Source: Vespula vulgaris (taxonomy: Eukaryota > Arthropoda > Insecta > Hymenoptera > Vespidae). From it: 64,000 nucleotides of DNA. The stretch lies in assembly GCF_905475345.1 (NCBI RefSeq), contig NC_066587.1, forward strand, positions 15,731,558-15,795,557. Direction: 5' to 3'. Shown here in pieces: positions 1 to 13,419 of the stretch (position 1 is its first letter; every line of letters begins with the position of its first letter). The translations under genes were made by a program, and so were the position numbers. The notes beneath the pieces are model-generated. The model searched no databases and was not told the origin of the DNA. It worked only from the letters and a program-made list of their open reading frames with translations.

Positions 1-781
1 AGATACAGCTTCTATTTTTTTTACTATATCCTATATAAAAATATTAGACATATATTAAAATTGGTACAATTTATGCAATTAATATTACAGTTTTTTAGAT
101 CATCACATACCATTCCTTTGAGTATTTTCCCAAACACAACATGTCTGCCATCTAACCACGGAGTTTGTACAGTAGTAATGAAAAATTGAGAACCATTAGT
201 ATCTTTTCCAGCATTTGCCATTGATAACCATCCAGCACCATAATGCTTTAACTTGAAATTCTCATCAGCAAATCTGGCACCATAAATACTATGTCCTAAC
301 AAGATAATTAAATAATATATTAAAGTATTATTATAAAAATATGATTTATATATTTCTTTGACAAAGGAAACAAAATTTATTTAACCTCCAGTTCCATCTC
401 CTTTTGTAAAATCGCCTCCTTGAATCATAAATTCTTTTATAACTCTATGAAATTTACTTCCTTTGTAGCCTTCTCCAACAGGTTTCTTAGAAAGTTCAAC
501 AAAGTTCTGTACTGTTTTTGGGACTGTATTTCCAAAAAGACCAATTTCAATTCTTCCAACATCTTTACCACCAATTTGGATGTCAAACCATACCTAAATA
601 TATTAGAAAATCGAATGAATAAAAAATTCTGCACGTATTATCATTATTGATATGATCATTACTTTATCATGAATCCACTTACCTTATCTGTTACTTTTGG
701 TCCCTTTGCTGCCTTATCATCTGCATGAACAGCCAAGCCAAAAATTATAGCCACAAGGCTAAGAAGTAGAATTATCCTCAT
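1..781 (-). CDS. PPIB: Cyclophilin B-type peptidyl-prolyl isomerase, 5' part (runs off left edge)
   Basis: Proline cis-trans isomerase of the secretory pathway. Exons on the minus strand: 781-683, 593-386, 295-111 and 30 to the window edge; phases agree and give 174 codons, the C-terminus being outside. The ATG at 781 opens a hydrophobic signal peptide ([20 protein letters not shown]) followed by a basic stretch, typical of cyclophilin B; an in-frame upstream extension to 904 would bury this signal, so I prefer 781. Cyclophilin landmarks are visible in order: [16 protein letters not shown] with the catalytic Arg, the [15 protein letters not shown] block, and [10 protein letters not shown] with the Trp needed for cyclosporin binding. 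It is transcribed divergently from the FKBP8-like gene. ER retention cannot be judged because the tail is missing. Family assignment is firm; cyclophilin B rather than another ER paralogue is likely. Confidence 0.93.
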
Positions 782-1862
782 TGCAATTTGTGCGATATGT
801 CGTCGACAATTTCGACTTATAGAACAAAGACGTTCGACGAACAACTGTCGTTCATAGATGACTAAATTATATGTAGTCAACGGTGAAGTTGAATGAACCA
901 TCAAGACTTGAAATGCGCACCACTGCGCACGCGCAGGTGCAAGTAATGTGGGTACATTTCATTGGTCTCTCCATTTAGTAATGCAATACAGTACGCTAAA
1001 AAACAGGTACCCCTGACTTTATCGATAGAATTCCTCTGATCAAAATATTATCGTTGTAATTAAAATAATTTTCATATTTTATAAATTTTAATTATGATTG
1101 TATAAAATATTAAAATTATTTAGAAAGAATATTAATTAAATAAGTTGAATAACAAAATATATGTTTGTAAATATATGTACGCATAAATGGATACAAGTTA
1201 TAAAGAAAAAGAACAACTATTATTATAAATATATTTCGTTCGCTTATCTTTGCAATGATAATGAAGTTCTGTTTTTCACATCGTACGAAAAACAGCGACT
1301 AAAATTTTTAATCTGTTTGGCATTCTTCGTCTCTATCTTATGCGATCTTACATAATTGAAAGAAAGAAAAGTTCTTGATGAAAATTCGATTATCGATTTT
1401 ACTACATCGCCTAATTTCAAGGTATAAACCCATTCTGCCGGTAGTCCACGTATTATACATTCAAATGTGAAAAACATACAAATATTTTAGAAAACTTTCA
1501 TGAATGTTCATATCTTTTAAAATATTAAGGTATAAATAACGGTTATATTATTTTATTCTCTTGATTTAAAAAAATTATAATATATACTGATCATACTTCT
1601 TATATTTTATTATTGATTACATGAATTTGTATTTTTTTAATCAATTTTATTAATGTTATGTTTTTTAAGTTTATTGTTATATGAGTTATTTATTTCCATT
1701 CTCTTTTCTTAATGTAGTTTTTTTTTGTTAATAATAACCTTCGAATTTTCATGACTCATGTAACGTTGTGAGATCATGAATATGGAATAATTGAATGTAT
1801 AAATGTGCTGAACATTTTGTTATATTACAATAAATGTGATTGTATAATTTTACTTTGTAGAG
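782..1862. promoter_or_regulatory. Divergent intergenic region between PPIB and FKBP8 genes
   Basis: About 1.1 kb between two divergent start codons. The first 200 bases next to PPIB are less AT-rich and hold the likely PPIB promoter and 5' UTR, including a CGCAC/GCGCA-rich patch near 915-935. The rest is AT-rich. No conserved coding segment was recognised; short open frames here look random. No clear TATA box or Inr was assigned. Confidence 0.4.
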
Positions 1863-3284
1863 ATGGATAACATAGAATTACAAAAAGGAAACACTCAGGC
1901 TGATTTTATTCGTGAAGATTTAAATTTTGATGTTGATCCAAAAGATCCATTAACTAAAGCAGCTTTATCTGATCGTCCTACAGATGAGTGGATTGATCTT
2001 CTTGGTAATGGACAATTGAAAAAAAAAGTTATAAGAGAAGGACTATATGGAAAAATACCTCCTAGTAGAACTGATTATTGTACATTGAACATTATTGGCA
2101 AACTTGAAGATGGTACGATTGTAGAAGAATATGAAAATATTACTATACAAATAGGTGATGTTGAAATTGTTCAGGTAATGTATCTTATTCTTATAATTAA
2201 TTAAATTTTCTATTAAATATTTTTCATTATAAATGTAAAAAATTTTTTCATTATAAATGCTTTTTAATGTATATGTAGGGTTTAGATTTAGCAATTACGC
2301 TAATGAAAATAAATGAAATCGCAGAAGTGGAAGTTGCTTCGAGGTTTGCTTATGGTACTTTAGGAAAAGAACCTAATATTCCATCTAATGCTACTATTTG
2401 GTATACTGTTGAAGTAAAATCAATTGAATTCGAAGCAGATATAGACTCTCTTAGTATCAATCAAAGAAAAGAAATGGGGTAATTATTATTATTATGATTA
2501 GTTTGATCTTTAATCTTTATTGGAATAAAAAATTTTAACATATAACATTTATTACTATACAGAAATAAAAAACGAGAACGTGGTAATTGGTGGTTTGCAC
2601 GAGATGAACCAACAAATGCTATTCAATGCTACAGAAGAGCTCTAGATTATTTGTTTCCTCCAAAGAATTATGGAAATTCTCCTTTTGATGAAACTGAAGA
2701 ATCTATTACTGATACGGAATTGCAGTCTTTATTAGAAGATCGTATGAAAGTATTTAATAACTTAACTGCAGCACAAATAAAAACTCAAGCATATGATGCA
2801 GCATTAAAAAGTGTAGAAAATGTTTTAGCGTGTCAACCATTAAATATAAAAGCATTATTTAGAAAAGGTAATATTAATTACAACTTTATAAAAATAGTAT
2901 CAGTTTACATTGAATTCAAGTTTAGATGTTACAATTTAAATGATTTCATGCATTAGTGAAAATATATTCTTTATATCCACAGGAAGAATCTTGCATCTTA
3001 AAGGAGAACATTCTTTAGCTTATACTACTTTACTTCAGGCTGCAAAGTTAGAACCAGAATCAAAAGCTATTCAACAAGAATTAGCAATTTTAAAAGAAAA
3101 AAATGTGAAAGATGCACAACATGAAAAAAATCTTTATCGTAAGATGCTTGGAACACATAAAATTAATAATACAACCATGAAAAAGAAAAATAAAAACGAC
3201 ACTTCCAATAAACTTGTTTGGAGTTTAATTGGTGGGGCTGCTGTTACTGTCGTAGGAGTACTGATTTATAGATTCACATCATGA
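1863..3284 (+). CDS. FKBP8: FKBP8-like immunophilin (FKBP domain, TPRs, C-terminal membrane anchor)
   Basis: Exons 1863-2174, 2279-2478, 2563-2867, 2983-3284 join in phase to 372 residues. The order is an N-terminal segment with [15 protein letters not shown], closely resembling the FKBP8/FKBP38 lead-in, an FKBP fold (about residues 55-145), tetratricopeptide-type helices (about 170-315), a basic KKKNK stretch and a single C-terminal hydrophobic segment ([17 protein letters not shown]) of tail-anchor type. The family places such proteins on the outer mitochondrial and ER membranes, acting as anti-apoptotic and autophagy/mitophagy adaptors; the fly orthologue is zonda. The FKBP domain lacks the usual FDSS loop (VEEYE instead) and has VQGLD where active FKBPs have a Trp, as in human FKBP8, so catalysis is probably weak or regulated. 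It lies 1 kb upstream of CNOT10 on the same strand. Confidence 0.92.
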
Positions 3285-4288
3285 CGGAAACATTGTATTC
3301 AATCGAATCGCATTTAATAATATCTAAACCAACACTGTGAAATATAATGATGATACAAGATATGATATTTTGTTACATAAAAATATCTTTATAAACAGAT
3401 TATTTGAAAATATTATATGACTTCTTTATGGTAGTAACTTAAGAAACTAGTGCTTCCTTGTAAGATTGTTGATAACATTACCATTAAAGCATGCATCATT
3501 TAATTATCCATAAAAGGTCTATTAATTTATGTAAAAATAAAAGACAGATAAAAGAATGATTTAATATGCAAAATTTATTAATTTATATAATACTTTCATT
3601 TACTGAAATCGTATTCCTATACTTGGATATTGTTGAAATATGATAAGTAAAGATATTTGCACACATATATATGTATGTAATTTGTGTACAATTATATGTT
3701 ATATGCACAAATATTTTTTATATGTTCTTTTAATATTACCTTAATATATTTGATCCTTGATAAGTTTTATATTTATTTTACATTATGTTTAAATCAATAA
3801 TCAATAATAATGTTAAATAAATTTATTATCAGTATATTATTATTAGATTATGTGTAATTATATTTTTATAACTGTTAAATCTACATTGTTACACCTTAAA
3901 TTAAAAATTATGTTATTGAGTAGATATATTGTTCTTAAAAGTAATCATAATTTATATATCAATTTTTTAAAACATGTTTCCTGATTATTGTTTATTATAT
4001 ATTTAAAGATTATTAATAATATAGAAATAATAAATTATGTAGATATATTTGACCCCTTAAGTAACCTAAGTTATACGTCACTGTTCACACCTGGTAGTAT
4101 CAATGACAAAGGGCAGTTATTACGTAGTGAAACGAATACAGACACAGTTAACCTATTTAGCAGAAATAAATGTTAGTAACAGAATGTATATTATGTTATT
4201 ATAGAAAATACTGATTTTACTGTGATTGACGTTTTTTTAAATCATTTTTATGTTGTAGTAAAATTTTCGTACTTTTCATTATATTACG

Positions 4289-7161
4289 ATGGCTGAAATA
4301 TCTGAAGTGCAAAGTAAAGATATTGGACAAGCAGTAATAACAGAACAAGAACGTGAATTAGCCCAAAATGCATTATTCGAATTTCAAAAAGGTTCATATA
4401 CATCTTGCTTAAATTATTTGAATAAATTGGAAACTCTTAGGCCAAAGGATCTCAAAGTAATGCACAATAAAGTTGTGGTAGAATATTATAAAAGTGATTT
4501 GAAAAAGACAGAATTGATGAGAAAAAGTTTGAATGCGATATGTGGACAAATGTCTACAACAGATTTGGGTGATGCTATAGACGATGTTGAAAAATGTGTA
4601 ATGAGATATAATCAAGCAGTTTTGTTATACCATACAGGACATTATACTGCAGCATTACAAATAATGAATAGATTATTTGCTTATATAGAACCAATGGGTA
4701 TATATAACAAAGTTATCTTAAGTACTATATAAATTGATTTACAAGGATGAAAATAACTCTAAATTTCTTTTAATGTTTTAGAAGAAAATTTAGCACATAA
4801 AGTTTGTTTACTTCTAATTGAATTACATATAATAACAGAGCAGCCTGATGCAGCATTGTCGTTAATAAATTATATTGAAAGTCAATTCATTTCAACGGAT
4901 AATTCTAAGATTGCGTCAGTAGATAAAGAAGGTGTAATGAAAGTTGTAAAAGAACAGAAAGAACAGAAGAGAGATAGTAATGATACAGTTACAGATTTAT
5001 TTAAAATGAAATTATTAAAATGCAAAGCTAGAATATACCTTTTAACACATCAATTAAAATTATGTAAGCGGGAATGGAAGACATTGGTTTCTTTAGGAAC
5101 TCCAATAGTAAGATTATATATGTATCAAAATAATTATAATTATAATAATATATTTTTTCTTATTTTATTATATATAAAATATTTACTTAATATTTTTCAA
5201 GAATATATCAACATTATGTTTGAAAGCAAATTTGGAATATTTGAAAGGAAATTATAAAAAGGCTATTAAGTTATTAAATTCACTTACAACAGAAAATTTA
5301 GATTTCAAGTTAGTATTTTTATAATTTATCTCATATTTTAATTTCTATATATTGATGCTTTATATTAATATTAATATTTTCTCTTCTAGATCTTGTGGAA
5401 AATTTTCTGCAGTCTTATATTACAATAACATGGCATGTATACATCTTGCCATGGGTAAACCAAATTTAGCATGTTTTTATTTACAAAAGGCTTTACAAGA
5501 AAATAAAAATGCTGTAGAGAGTGTACAAATAAAAGATACTGGTAAATATAGCAATTTATATCACATTACATTTTTTTGATAAACGCAAATAATAAAATAT
5601 CTGTTTAAGATCCTTTATCTTCACAATCATTGTACACACTTGGTGGAAATAAACATTATGAATTAATGTATAGTCTGGGTATATCATATTTACATGCTGG
5701 TCAAGCGTCAAAAGCTTTTGACTGTTTTACGGAGGCTGCACAAAGATTACATAATAGTCCTAAACTCTGGTTAAGGATGGCTGAATGTTGTATCTATTGT
5801 CATAAACCAGTACGTGTAATCGGCAAGTAATTTTTTATAAGCATATATATTTGAATGAAATTTAAAGTAAAAGCTTATCTTTCTTTTCAGACAAATGAAG
5901 TTGATTTTAATATACCTAAACGGCGTAAAGATTTAGTTCAGAAATTTATAGGTTCTGGAATGCATAGAAAGATAGTCTTAACATCATCACTTTCAAAAGA
6001 TACAAAATATCATACAGAAGGTTTATCTTATGCCATGCCACAGCCTACTTTAGAATTTGCATTATTATGTTTGAAGAATGCTTTATTTTTATTACCTAAC
6101 AATAGTGAATTGAATTTATCTATGACAACAATTACAAATCCTCAAACAGTTTCATTAGCATTGACACCTGGACATAATCTGAGTATAAATATTTTCAATA
6201 TTTATTTATATATTCTAATATCAATGATCAAATTATATAAGTCATTCATCTATATCTAGATAGTCAGAACTCCACCTTGATATCTCAAGCAATGATGATA
6301 GAAGCATTGAATTTAAAGATCAATGTCTTGGCTGCAAGTGCATATGTATCTTTGTGTCTTGGAGATTATATTGTTGCATTAGAACATGCTAAAGCATTAT
6401 TAAATCTCAGTAAAGTACCTGGAGCATATAGAATGCTTGGTAATTTGTATGCAGCTGAAAGTTTGATTTTCATGGATAAAATTAATGAAGCAATCGAATA
6501 TTTAAAGCCAGAAAATATACAAGATTTAAATACTTTTCTTTCTATTCCCGAAATTCAGGATAAGGATAAAGAAAAAATTGAAGAAGTTGTTTTGAAACCT
6601 GTGAAAGGTAAAATATTTTCAAAATATCTTTATTTACACTTTGTAAGATATATTTATGATTTATAAAATAATGTGCTGATTATATCAGATTTTACACAGT
6701 AAATTATACTTCTATGTTACAGCATGGTATCCAACAACTGTTCCTACAGGTGTTGCAGTTCTTCGTTATAACTTAGCAGTTGCTTATGCTATACGTGGTG
6801 AACTTGATAAATCTGGTGAAACATTAAAACAGGTGAATAAAATAATTTATATCATATTGATTTATTTTGGACTATTTTGTGATATAGTTTATGGTAAGCT
6901 TGTCATATGAAATTTTATATATTAATTAATGAACTGATATTGAACATTATAGGTATGGTTATCAAAAGGTGCAGATTGTGATGTGCCTATACATGTAATA
7001 ATGTTAGCATTGTATATAGAATTACAACTTGGTAAGAATTACATTTAATAGTTCCAACAATTTCATTAATAAATTCATTCTAATATATCTTTCTTTTAAT
7101 TATAGGTCATGCAGATATTTCGAAATCGATAATAAAACAACACTGTCCTCAGTATCGTTAA
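4289..7161 (+). CDS. CNOT10: CCR4-NOT transcription complex subunit 10
   Basis: Ten exons (4289-4697, 4782-5107, 5202-5308, 5390-5541, 5610-5809, 5891-6182, 6260-6607, 6723-6832, 6953-7031, 7106-7161) join in phase to 692 residues. CNOT10 pairs with CNOT11 on the CNOT1 N-terminus within the cytoplasmic mRNA deadenylase complex. The protein is a string of TPR-like helical repeats; recognisable blocks are the N-terminal ERELAQNALFEFQKGSYTSC, ACIHLAMGKPNLACFYLQKA, the HYELMYSLGISYLHAGQ block and PTGVAVLRYNLAVAYAIRGE near the end. Length is slightly below the roughly 740 residues of vertebrate forms. The final exon supplies only a short tail ending QHCPQYR. A polyadenylation hexamer AATAAA lies at 7669-7674. 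No anomalies seen. Confidence 0.93.
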
Positions 7162-8721
7162 TCACTTTCTTATTTGTACTTTATATAATGTCATCTGTAA
7201 TCATCCCTGTATTATGCGTATCAATATGTATATAGAAATGGAAAATATGGTAATGATGATCATTTTTTATATTTTTTATCATCCATATATTTGTGCCAAT
7301 TGTATCATATTTTTATTATATGTTCCAGATTACATTTTATTGTACATATGCGATAATTGCAATTTTTGGATCTATGTTAAAGGATAAACAAAAAGAAAAT
7401 AATCAAGATTCCAATTATTCAGATATATGTAGATGTGTATATACATGGGCATTTATATACAGTTATGTACTTTTGTAAAAATAATTCTCATACTAATATT
7501 TGGTTGAACGGATTTATTAGTTCAGCTTTCAACACACACTTCGGCTTTCTATTTAATGTAATTACAAAAATTTGTTGCACTTGGTGCAGTTAAAAGATGA
7601 ATTTATTATAATTATATTTAAATCTGTATAAATCATGTGTTGAAATATACTTTTTTTAATGAAACTATAATAAAATGTAAACTCCTTCTTGAAAAATGTT
7701 TAAACGGATGTATATCGTACATATCATGTGTGTATATACATAAATGTATATGTGTGTTCGGTTGACTTCGAGAATAAGTTCAAAAGGGAGTGGAGTAAGG
7801 GAAGAGAAAGAGGAGGAAAAAATTGTAGCATGACACAAACCGAGTATACGTTCATAAGGTTGGCACATCCTAAAGTTGACGTCACAAAATATGATAAAGA
7901 GAGAAAGAGTGTATCGTTTATATATATGTATATATATATATATATAAAACTAATGTCATTAACTATATCAAATTAAACGAAGATTACACAAGACGTAGAT
8001 CATACATTATAAAAAATTAGAGAACACGAGAATAAATGGATTGTAAAATAACAAGAAAATAAATATTATTTAACATAATTTATATATAAACAAGATTTGA
8101 ATTTGGCGCTAATTTTGAAATGATTTCAATGCTGACGCTTGATTGGTTTGCTAATAAATATCCTGCATATCATCATACTGTTATATCGACGGCCATGAGC
8201 GCACAAATCAGAATGAAAACAGTATCGTACGCAGACGCGAGCCATACTTGATCCATTGAATCGACATACTTCTGTCGCGTTTGACTCGAACTCTTTCGTT
8301 GTGTTTATAGCGAATAATTGGGGGAAAAAGATTCAGGATTTCTGTGTATAATAATAATTTTAACGAAATTGAAGAAGAAACGGAAAAGAGGAGAGAGAAG
8401 ATGAATGATTTAGAAGTGGAAGGTGGTTCATTCCTATTGTGGAAGGATTGATGTCAAAGCGTTCGTGGCACGTTCGAGACGGCCGAATAAGGTACAAGTG
8501 GATAAGGAAAGGGTATCCCTTGCACTCTCGATCCCGAAAAAAAAAACATCTTTTCTCTCTTACTCGATCATAATAATGAACGATATCATAGAAATGAAAT
8601 TGAAAGGTAAACATTTATTGGATACTTATGTGGATGATAAAAAATAAATTTTTGAAGAATCGTAAGAAAACGGATACATCGCGTACTGCAGACGGTAGTA
8701 TTTGAAGTTCTCTTTTAAAAG
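7162..8721. other. CNOT10 3' UTR and MIM promoter/5' UTR
   Basis: The left part is AT-rich CNOT10 3' UTR with a poly(A) hexamer near 7670 and a short TA tract near 7924-7946. From about 8200 base composition becomes less AT-rich, consistent with the promoter and 5' UTR of the following gene. The short frame at 8423-8647 starting MVHSYCGRIDV ends before the MIM start and would be an upstream ORF at most. No other coding signal seen. Confidence 0.45.
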
Positions 8722-11262
8722 ATGGATGCGACGATCGAGAGAGAGTGCAGCGCATTAGGCGGTCTCTTTCAGCAGATAATTACTGACATGAAGGTAAGAA
8801 TTGTTTATTTATGTCAATGGACAGAACTTCTTTTGAAGGTACTTTATTATTCTTTTTTTTTCTTTCCCGCCTTGTTTTCGTTTATGCATTTCACGTAGCT
8901 ATTATGTATCGTTTATATATACTCTCTTTATAAATTAGAGACGTTTCAAATATTTTCTTAACGTACGTATTAGTGTCATTTCTAATAATTTATTTGGATT
9001 TTTTTTTGTAGAGGTAAAATGAATTGTGTTTATAATAGAATAAGTAAACATTTCTTTTATTGTTTTTTTTTTCTTTTTAATATTGTTTTTCTTTTTAATT
9101 ACTCGTTAAAAAAATGTTTAAATATTTCATTGGTGAATTTTAAATTCATCCCTTAAAAATAACTTTTTGCAGAATGGAACCCCACTTTGGGAAGATTTGA
9201 TCTCAAAAGCTACAAAACTGCATTCATCCCTAAGGTAATGATATATCATCACTAAATCCAAATATTTTTGACCTATTTTTTAATCCAAATTAAGTCATAA
9301 AATAATTAATAAGATTAAGTAATATTATCACCAAATCTAAATATTTTTGATCTATTTTTAATCCAAATTAAATAATAAGATTAGTCACTTTTTAAAAGAA
9401 TATAAATCTAGGATAAGTTTTCTTTAATTTTTAGAGCTGCCATCTTGGCATTATCAACATATCTAGAAGCTTTTCAAAAAATTGCAGATGTAGCAACCAA
9501 TGCTAGAGGTAAGAATTTGAGAATTATTTATTATTGTAAATATTGAATGAGTATAGAAGCATGTAATTTTTTTCTTATTATTTCTTTTTTTTTATAATTA
9601 AGGTGCAACAAAAGAAATTGGAACTGCTTTGACAAGAATATGTTTAAGGCATAAAGCAGTTGAAAATCGTATGAAATCATTTACAAGGTAACATTAATAA
9701 CATGTAATCATGTAGTAACTATACTTTCTTTCTATATGTGTTGTATATATACATATATATATTAAATATATTTTTAATCAGTGCTATTATGGATTACTTG
9801 GTAATGCCACTTCAAGAAAAAATAGAAGACTGGAAAAGATCTTTGATTAATTTAGATAAGGAACATGCCAAAGGTAAGATCTTGTATAAGATTCAAAAGA
9901 AAATTCAATAGATTATAGAACTTCCTGAATTCATAGAGAAAATTTTCAGAATATAAAAAAGCAAGAGCTGAATTAAAGAAAAGATCGACTGATACATTAC
10001 GATTGCAAAAGAAAAAAGGCCGGAAGGGTCAAACTTCTCATATTCATGCTCAAATACAAGGGCAAATTCATGGAGTTGTTCAAAGTGATTCTGAGTTTAA
10101 TAAAATGTTAGAATCTTCTGCTGCAGTCATTCAAGAAAAACGTTTAAGTTTGGAAGAGACTGAAAGAAAGGCAGTGCGTGCAGCTTTGCTTGAAGAACGT
10201 GGTAGATTCTGTCTACTAGCTAGATTTTTAAAACCAGTACTTGTGAGTAACATTACTATATTATTTGTATTTGTAATCATTTGTATTAGAAATGATATAT
10301 GTGTATATTTATAAACAAAATAAAGGATGAGGAGATTGCAATGTTAATGGAATTGACACATCTTCAAGAAGTTTCTGATCAATTGCAAAGACATGCAGCT
10401 TCACCACATCATTTACCACCTGCATCTGAACAAGTGATAACAGATATAAAAGGCTGCGATGTTACACAATGGTCATTAGCAACTCCTCCTTCTAGCCCTT
10501 CTTTATCTTTAGGATCAAGAAAAAGCTCTATGTGTTCAATCAGTTCTTTAACAAGCAGTAGCAGTGGATCTTGTAAAAGTCATCCAAGTCCATCTGGACA
10601 TCCATGGCACAGATCCCTTTCTCAGGTACATAGACATTGAATGAGATCTATGTGTTGAATTATAGTTTTTTTTTTATTGTTAAAGAATTTAGATTCTAGA
10701 TAGTAAGTTATATATAGTGCATGATTATTTAGTGTCACTGCTAGTGCATTACTTTTGCACAATTAAGGTAGTTGCTCGTAGATTATGGCATGACGGCTAC
10801 CTGCTTAGTGTATGTGGTAGTCGATGTTATACTCGTTGTAGTCCGTTGGTGCGAGGCCTTCCAGCATCAGCAGTATGGCAATGCTGCGTCATTTAACAAA
10901 TGGCAGCTCCCGTGATTCTGGCTTCACTTCTCAAGATACGTTATATACACAACCTATTTCTGAACATCAGGTAAAGTTGTTCACAACTAGTGGCTTATTA
11001 GAATTGTTCACTGTTTATTTTTTAAAAGCTTGTTTGTTACAATAAATCATATATTTATTATTCTTACAACCTTTAAAGTTAATGTATTCTTATAGGTAGC
11101 AAATGTCTCTTCTCAATATAATCAAAGTACTGGATGTACTGTAACAAGACCTGTAACTACTTCAACTTGGCCTGATTTACAGGAAACTTCTACTACATAT
11201 GATAGACAAAGTCAAAATACGATTAATGAAAGGCCTCATACAATCTCTTCTGGTAATAAATG

Positions 11263-11314
<52 letters not shown>

Positions 11315-13070
11315 GTGGACTGTATTTATGACATAGATTTGTATTGTTATTATTATTATTATTATCATTATTATTACATCAATTAACCATTGCTTTAGCT
11401 TATGAAAAGGGGCATCAGAGACCTGCACTTAGTGTTTACACATTCCAAGCACCTGATCAAGAGGGAAATAATTGTTGTCACAGTCAGCCAGCTTCTCCAG
11501 TTTCTTCTTCCTCATCATGCTCTTCCTCTAATCAACAGTTATCGAGAATACAATTGCGTCGAAATAACGGAAATCGTCCACCCATACCTAATAGATGTTC
11601 TAGCCTAGAACGGCCATCTGCAACAGTAAAAACTGAACCACCTAGTAGTCCACGAGGAAAACCAAAATTACCGCTTCCAGCTCATTTAGCAAAAGGTTCT
11701 TATAATTTTATTTTATAGTAATACTTAATTATTTACATCGAATCAAATTTTATAATGTGATATAGAATTAGCCACACATCAACTTCAGCAACCAATGTAT
11801 GTAAACATGCATGAATTGGCAAACTTGGCTGCCAGTCGTGCACAAGAAATGCAATTTCCGTTACCACCTCCTCCATCTTCAATGCCAGCATCAGGAAATG
11901 ACAAGGTATATTTTTAAAGATTAAAGGTCTTATTTAAATTGTTTACGAATAGGATATGTATGATTTTATTTTATGTAAAATATATGTAGGTCGAAGGTAC
12001 AGAAAAAGATGGAGGAAGCCAAACTTCGGAATCAAGCGTAGAGTCAAGTAGCGGATATGGAAGTCAAACTACTTTACCGCATTCCCATTCTACTCATAAT
12101 CAGACTGAAAATACTTGGAATGTACCTGGAGCTGCATCGACTTTACTTTCGCGAAGAGGATCAATGCAGCAAGCTACTAGGCCACCTCCGCCGGCAAGAC
12201 GTACATCTACTATTATTACAGCTACCTTCAGTAGTCTTGTAACTAATCCCAACGAAGAAAGCATAGAAAATATTTGTGATGATACCGAAAATCTTCCGCC
12301 ACCGCCAGCATTCCTATTAGAAGGTTCTTCACCTGTAGCTAGCCCTACTCCTCAACGGTATGTATTCTCCATTTTACGTATAACTACGTATTATGATTGA
12401 AATATTCAAAGATATTTATGTCCCATATCACAGATCTATTTCCGTATCAGAAACAGTACGAACTTTGACAGAACTACGTCATACACCAGCTAGTCCTTCT
12501 CTCTTACGTAAAGCTGGTGGACAAGGACATGTTAATACTTCTAACGTAATGCAGCATAGTACAATTTTACAGACCGCTTGTACGTCTGTTGAACGTTCAT
12601 CTACTACTACACGTTCCACTTCAAAAGAACGCGGAACGCATTTCACTCAGACACAAATATCTACTGCCGCTGTAAGCAATCAAGGGCAAGGCCCTGGAGG
12701 TGTAGGTCAAAGTTTCATGGCTGCACTCAATGCGAAACTTATTAATAGTACAAGTGGTAATAGCACTGGTAGCAGCAGTCCGAAACCAGCAAGAAAACAT
12801 TCCACAGACCAACAAATGACCAAGAATTCTAAAACATCATCTGGTTTTCTTGAAACGTTAAATGCAAAATTAGCGCAACAACAACAGAGTCTTCAAGGAA
12901 ACAATGTAACAAGTAGATCTGCCAGTGTGAGACGTATCATGGGTAATCGCGTACCTATTATGGATCCAGCTCAAGTAAGAGATTCTCTTATGGATCAGAT
13001 TCGACGGGGCACTTCTTTACGAAAAACCAGTGGTCCCATTAACGATCGTTCTGCTCCCAAGATCTGTTGA
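8722..13070 (+). CDS. mim: Missing-in-metastasis (MTSS1-like), I-BAR/IMD and WH2 protein
   Basis: Thirteen exons (8722-8793, 9173-9234, 9435-9508, 9603-9687, 9782-9873, 9950-10242, 10326-10625, 10842-10970, 11096-11252, 11399-11695, 11766-11905, 11990-12357, 12434-13070) join in phase to 901 residues. The N-terminal ~240 residues are the IMD/I-BAR domain that bends membrane and binds PI(4,5)P2 and Rac/actin; it starts ECSALGGLFQQIITDMKNG as in MIM/ABBA. The middle is Ser/Pro-rich, with the family-typical SSRDSGFTSQDTLY, polyproline PLPPPP and PPPPAR stretches, and the C-terminus carries a WH2 actin-monomer site (RDSLMDQIRRGTSLRK). It probably shapes protrusions and endocytosis beneath the plasma membrane. 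The 11695 donor is weak (G|GTTCTT) but phase supports it. An alternative acceptor ahead of exon 8 is described under findings. Confidence 0.93.
11269..11307. repeat. (TA)n microsatellite in MIM intron
   Basis: About 19 uninterrupted TA units lie between exons 9 and 10 of the MIM gene, just downstream of the 11252 donor; likely polymorphic in length. Confidence 0.9.
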
Positions 13071-13361
13071 ATGCCGAGGAATGCTGTTTTGCGTAAGTTC
13101 CTCCGCTGTTTTATTACATACAGTGTTTATATAAGGCAATATATACAAATATCAAAACATCTTTATATTGTCGCATACACGTCAGAATATGACAATACCT
13201 TTACAAGTATATTTGCATTATTTATGTTATGAATACCAAAACTTTCATTTATTGCACGAGTTACATATTGTAACGATGGAGCAATTTTTTGACAGAGTTT
13301 ATTGTAAGTTAAGAAGAAACATTATGTTAAATCTGCCTTGAAAGTATTTATATTTAGCGCG

Positions 13362-13419
<58 letters not shown>

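Noticed and set aside
659..904. Upstream in-frame extension of cyclophilin B to 904
   Set aside because: It would place 41 residues before a clear signal peptide; the ATG at 781 is the better start.
8423..8647. 74-codon frame before the MIM start
   Set aside because: It ends before the MIM ATG, has no homology I recognise and fits a 5' UTR upstream ORF at best.
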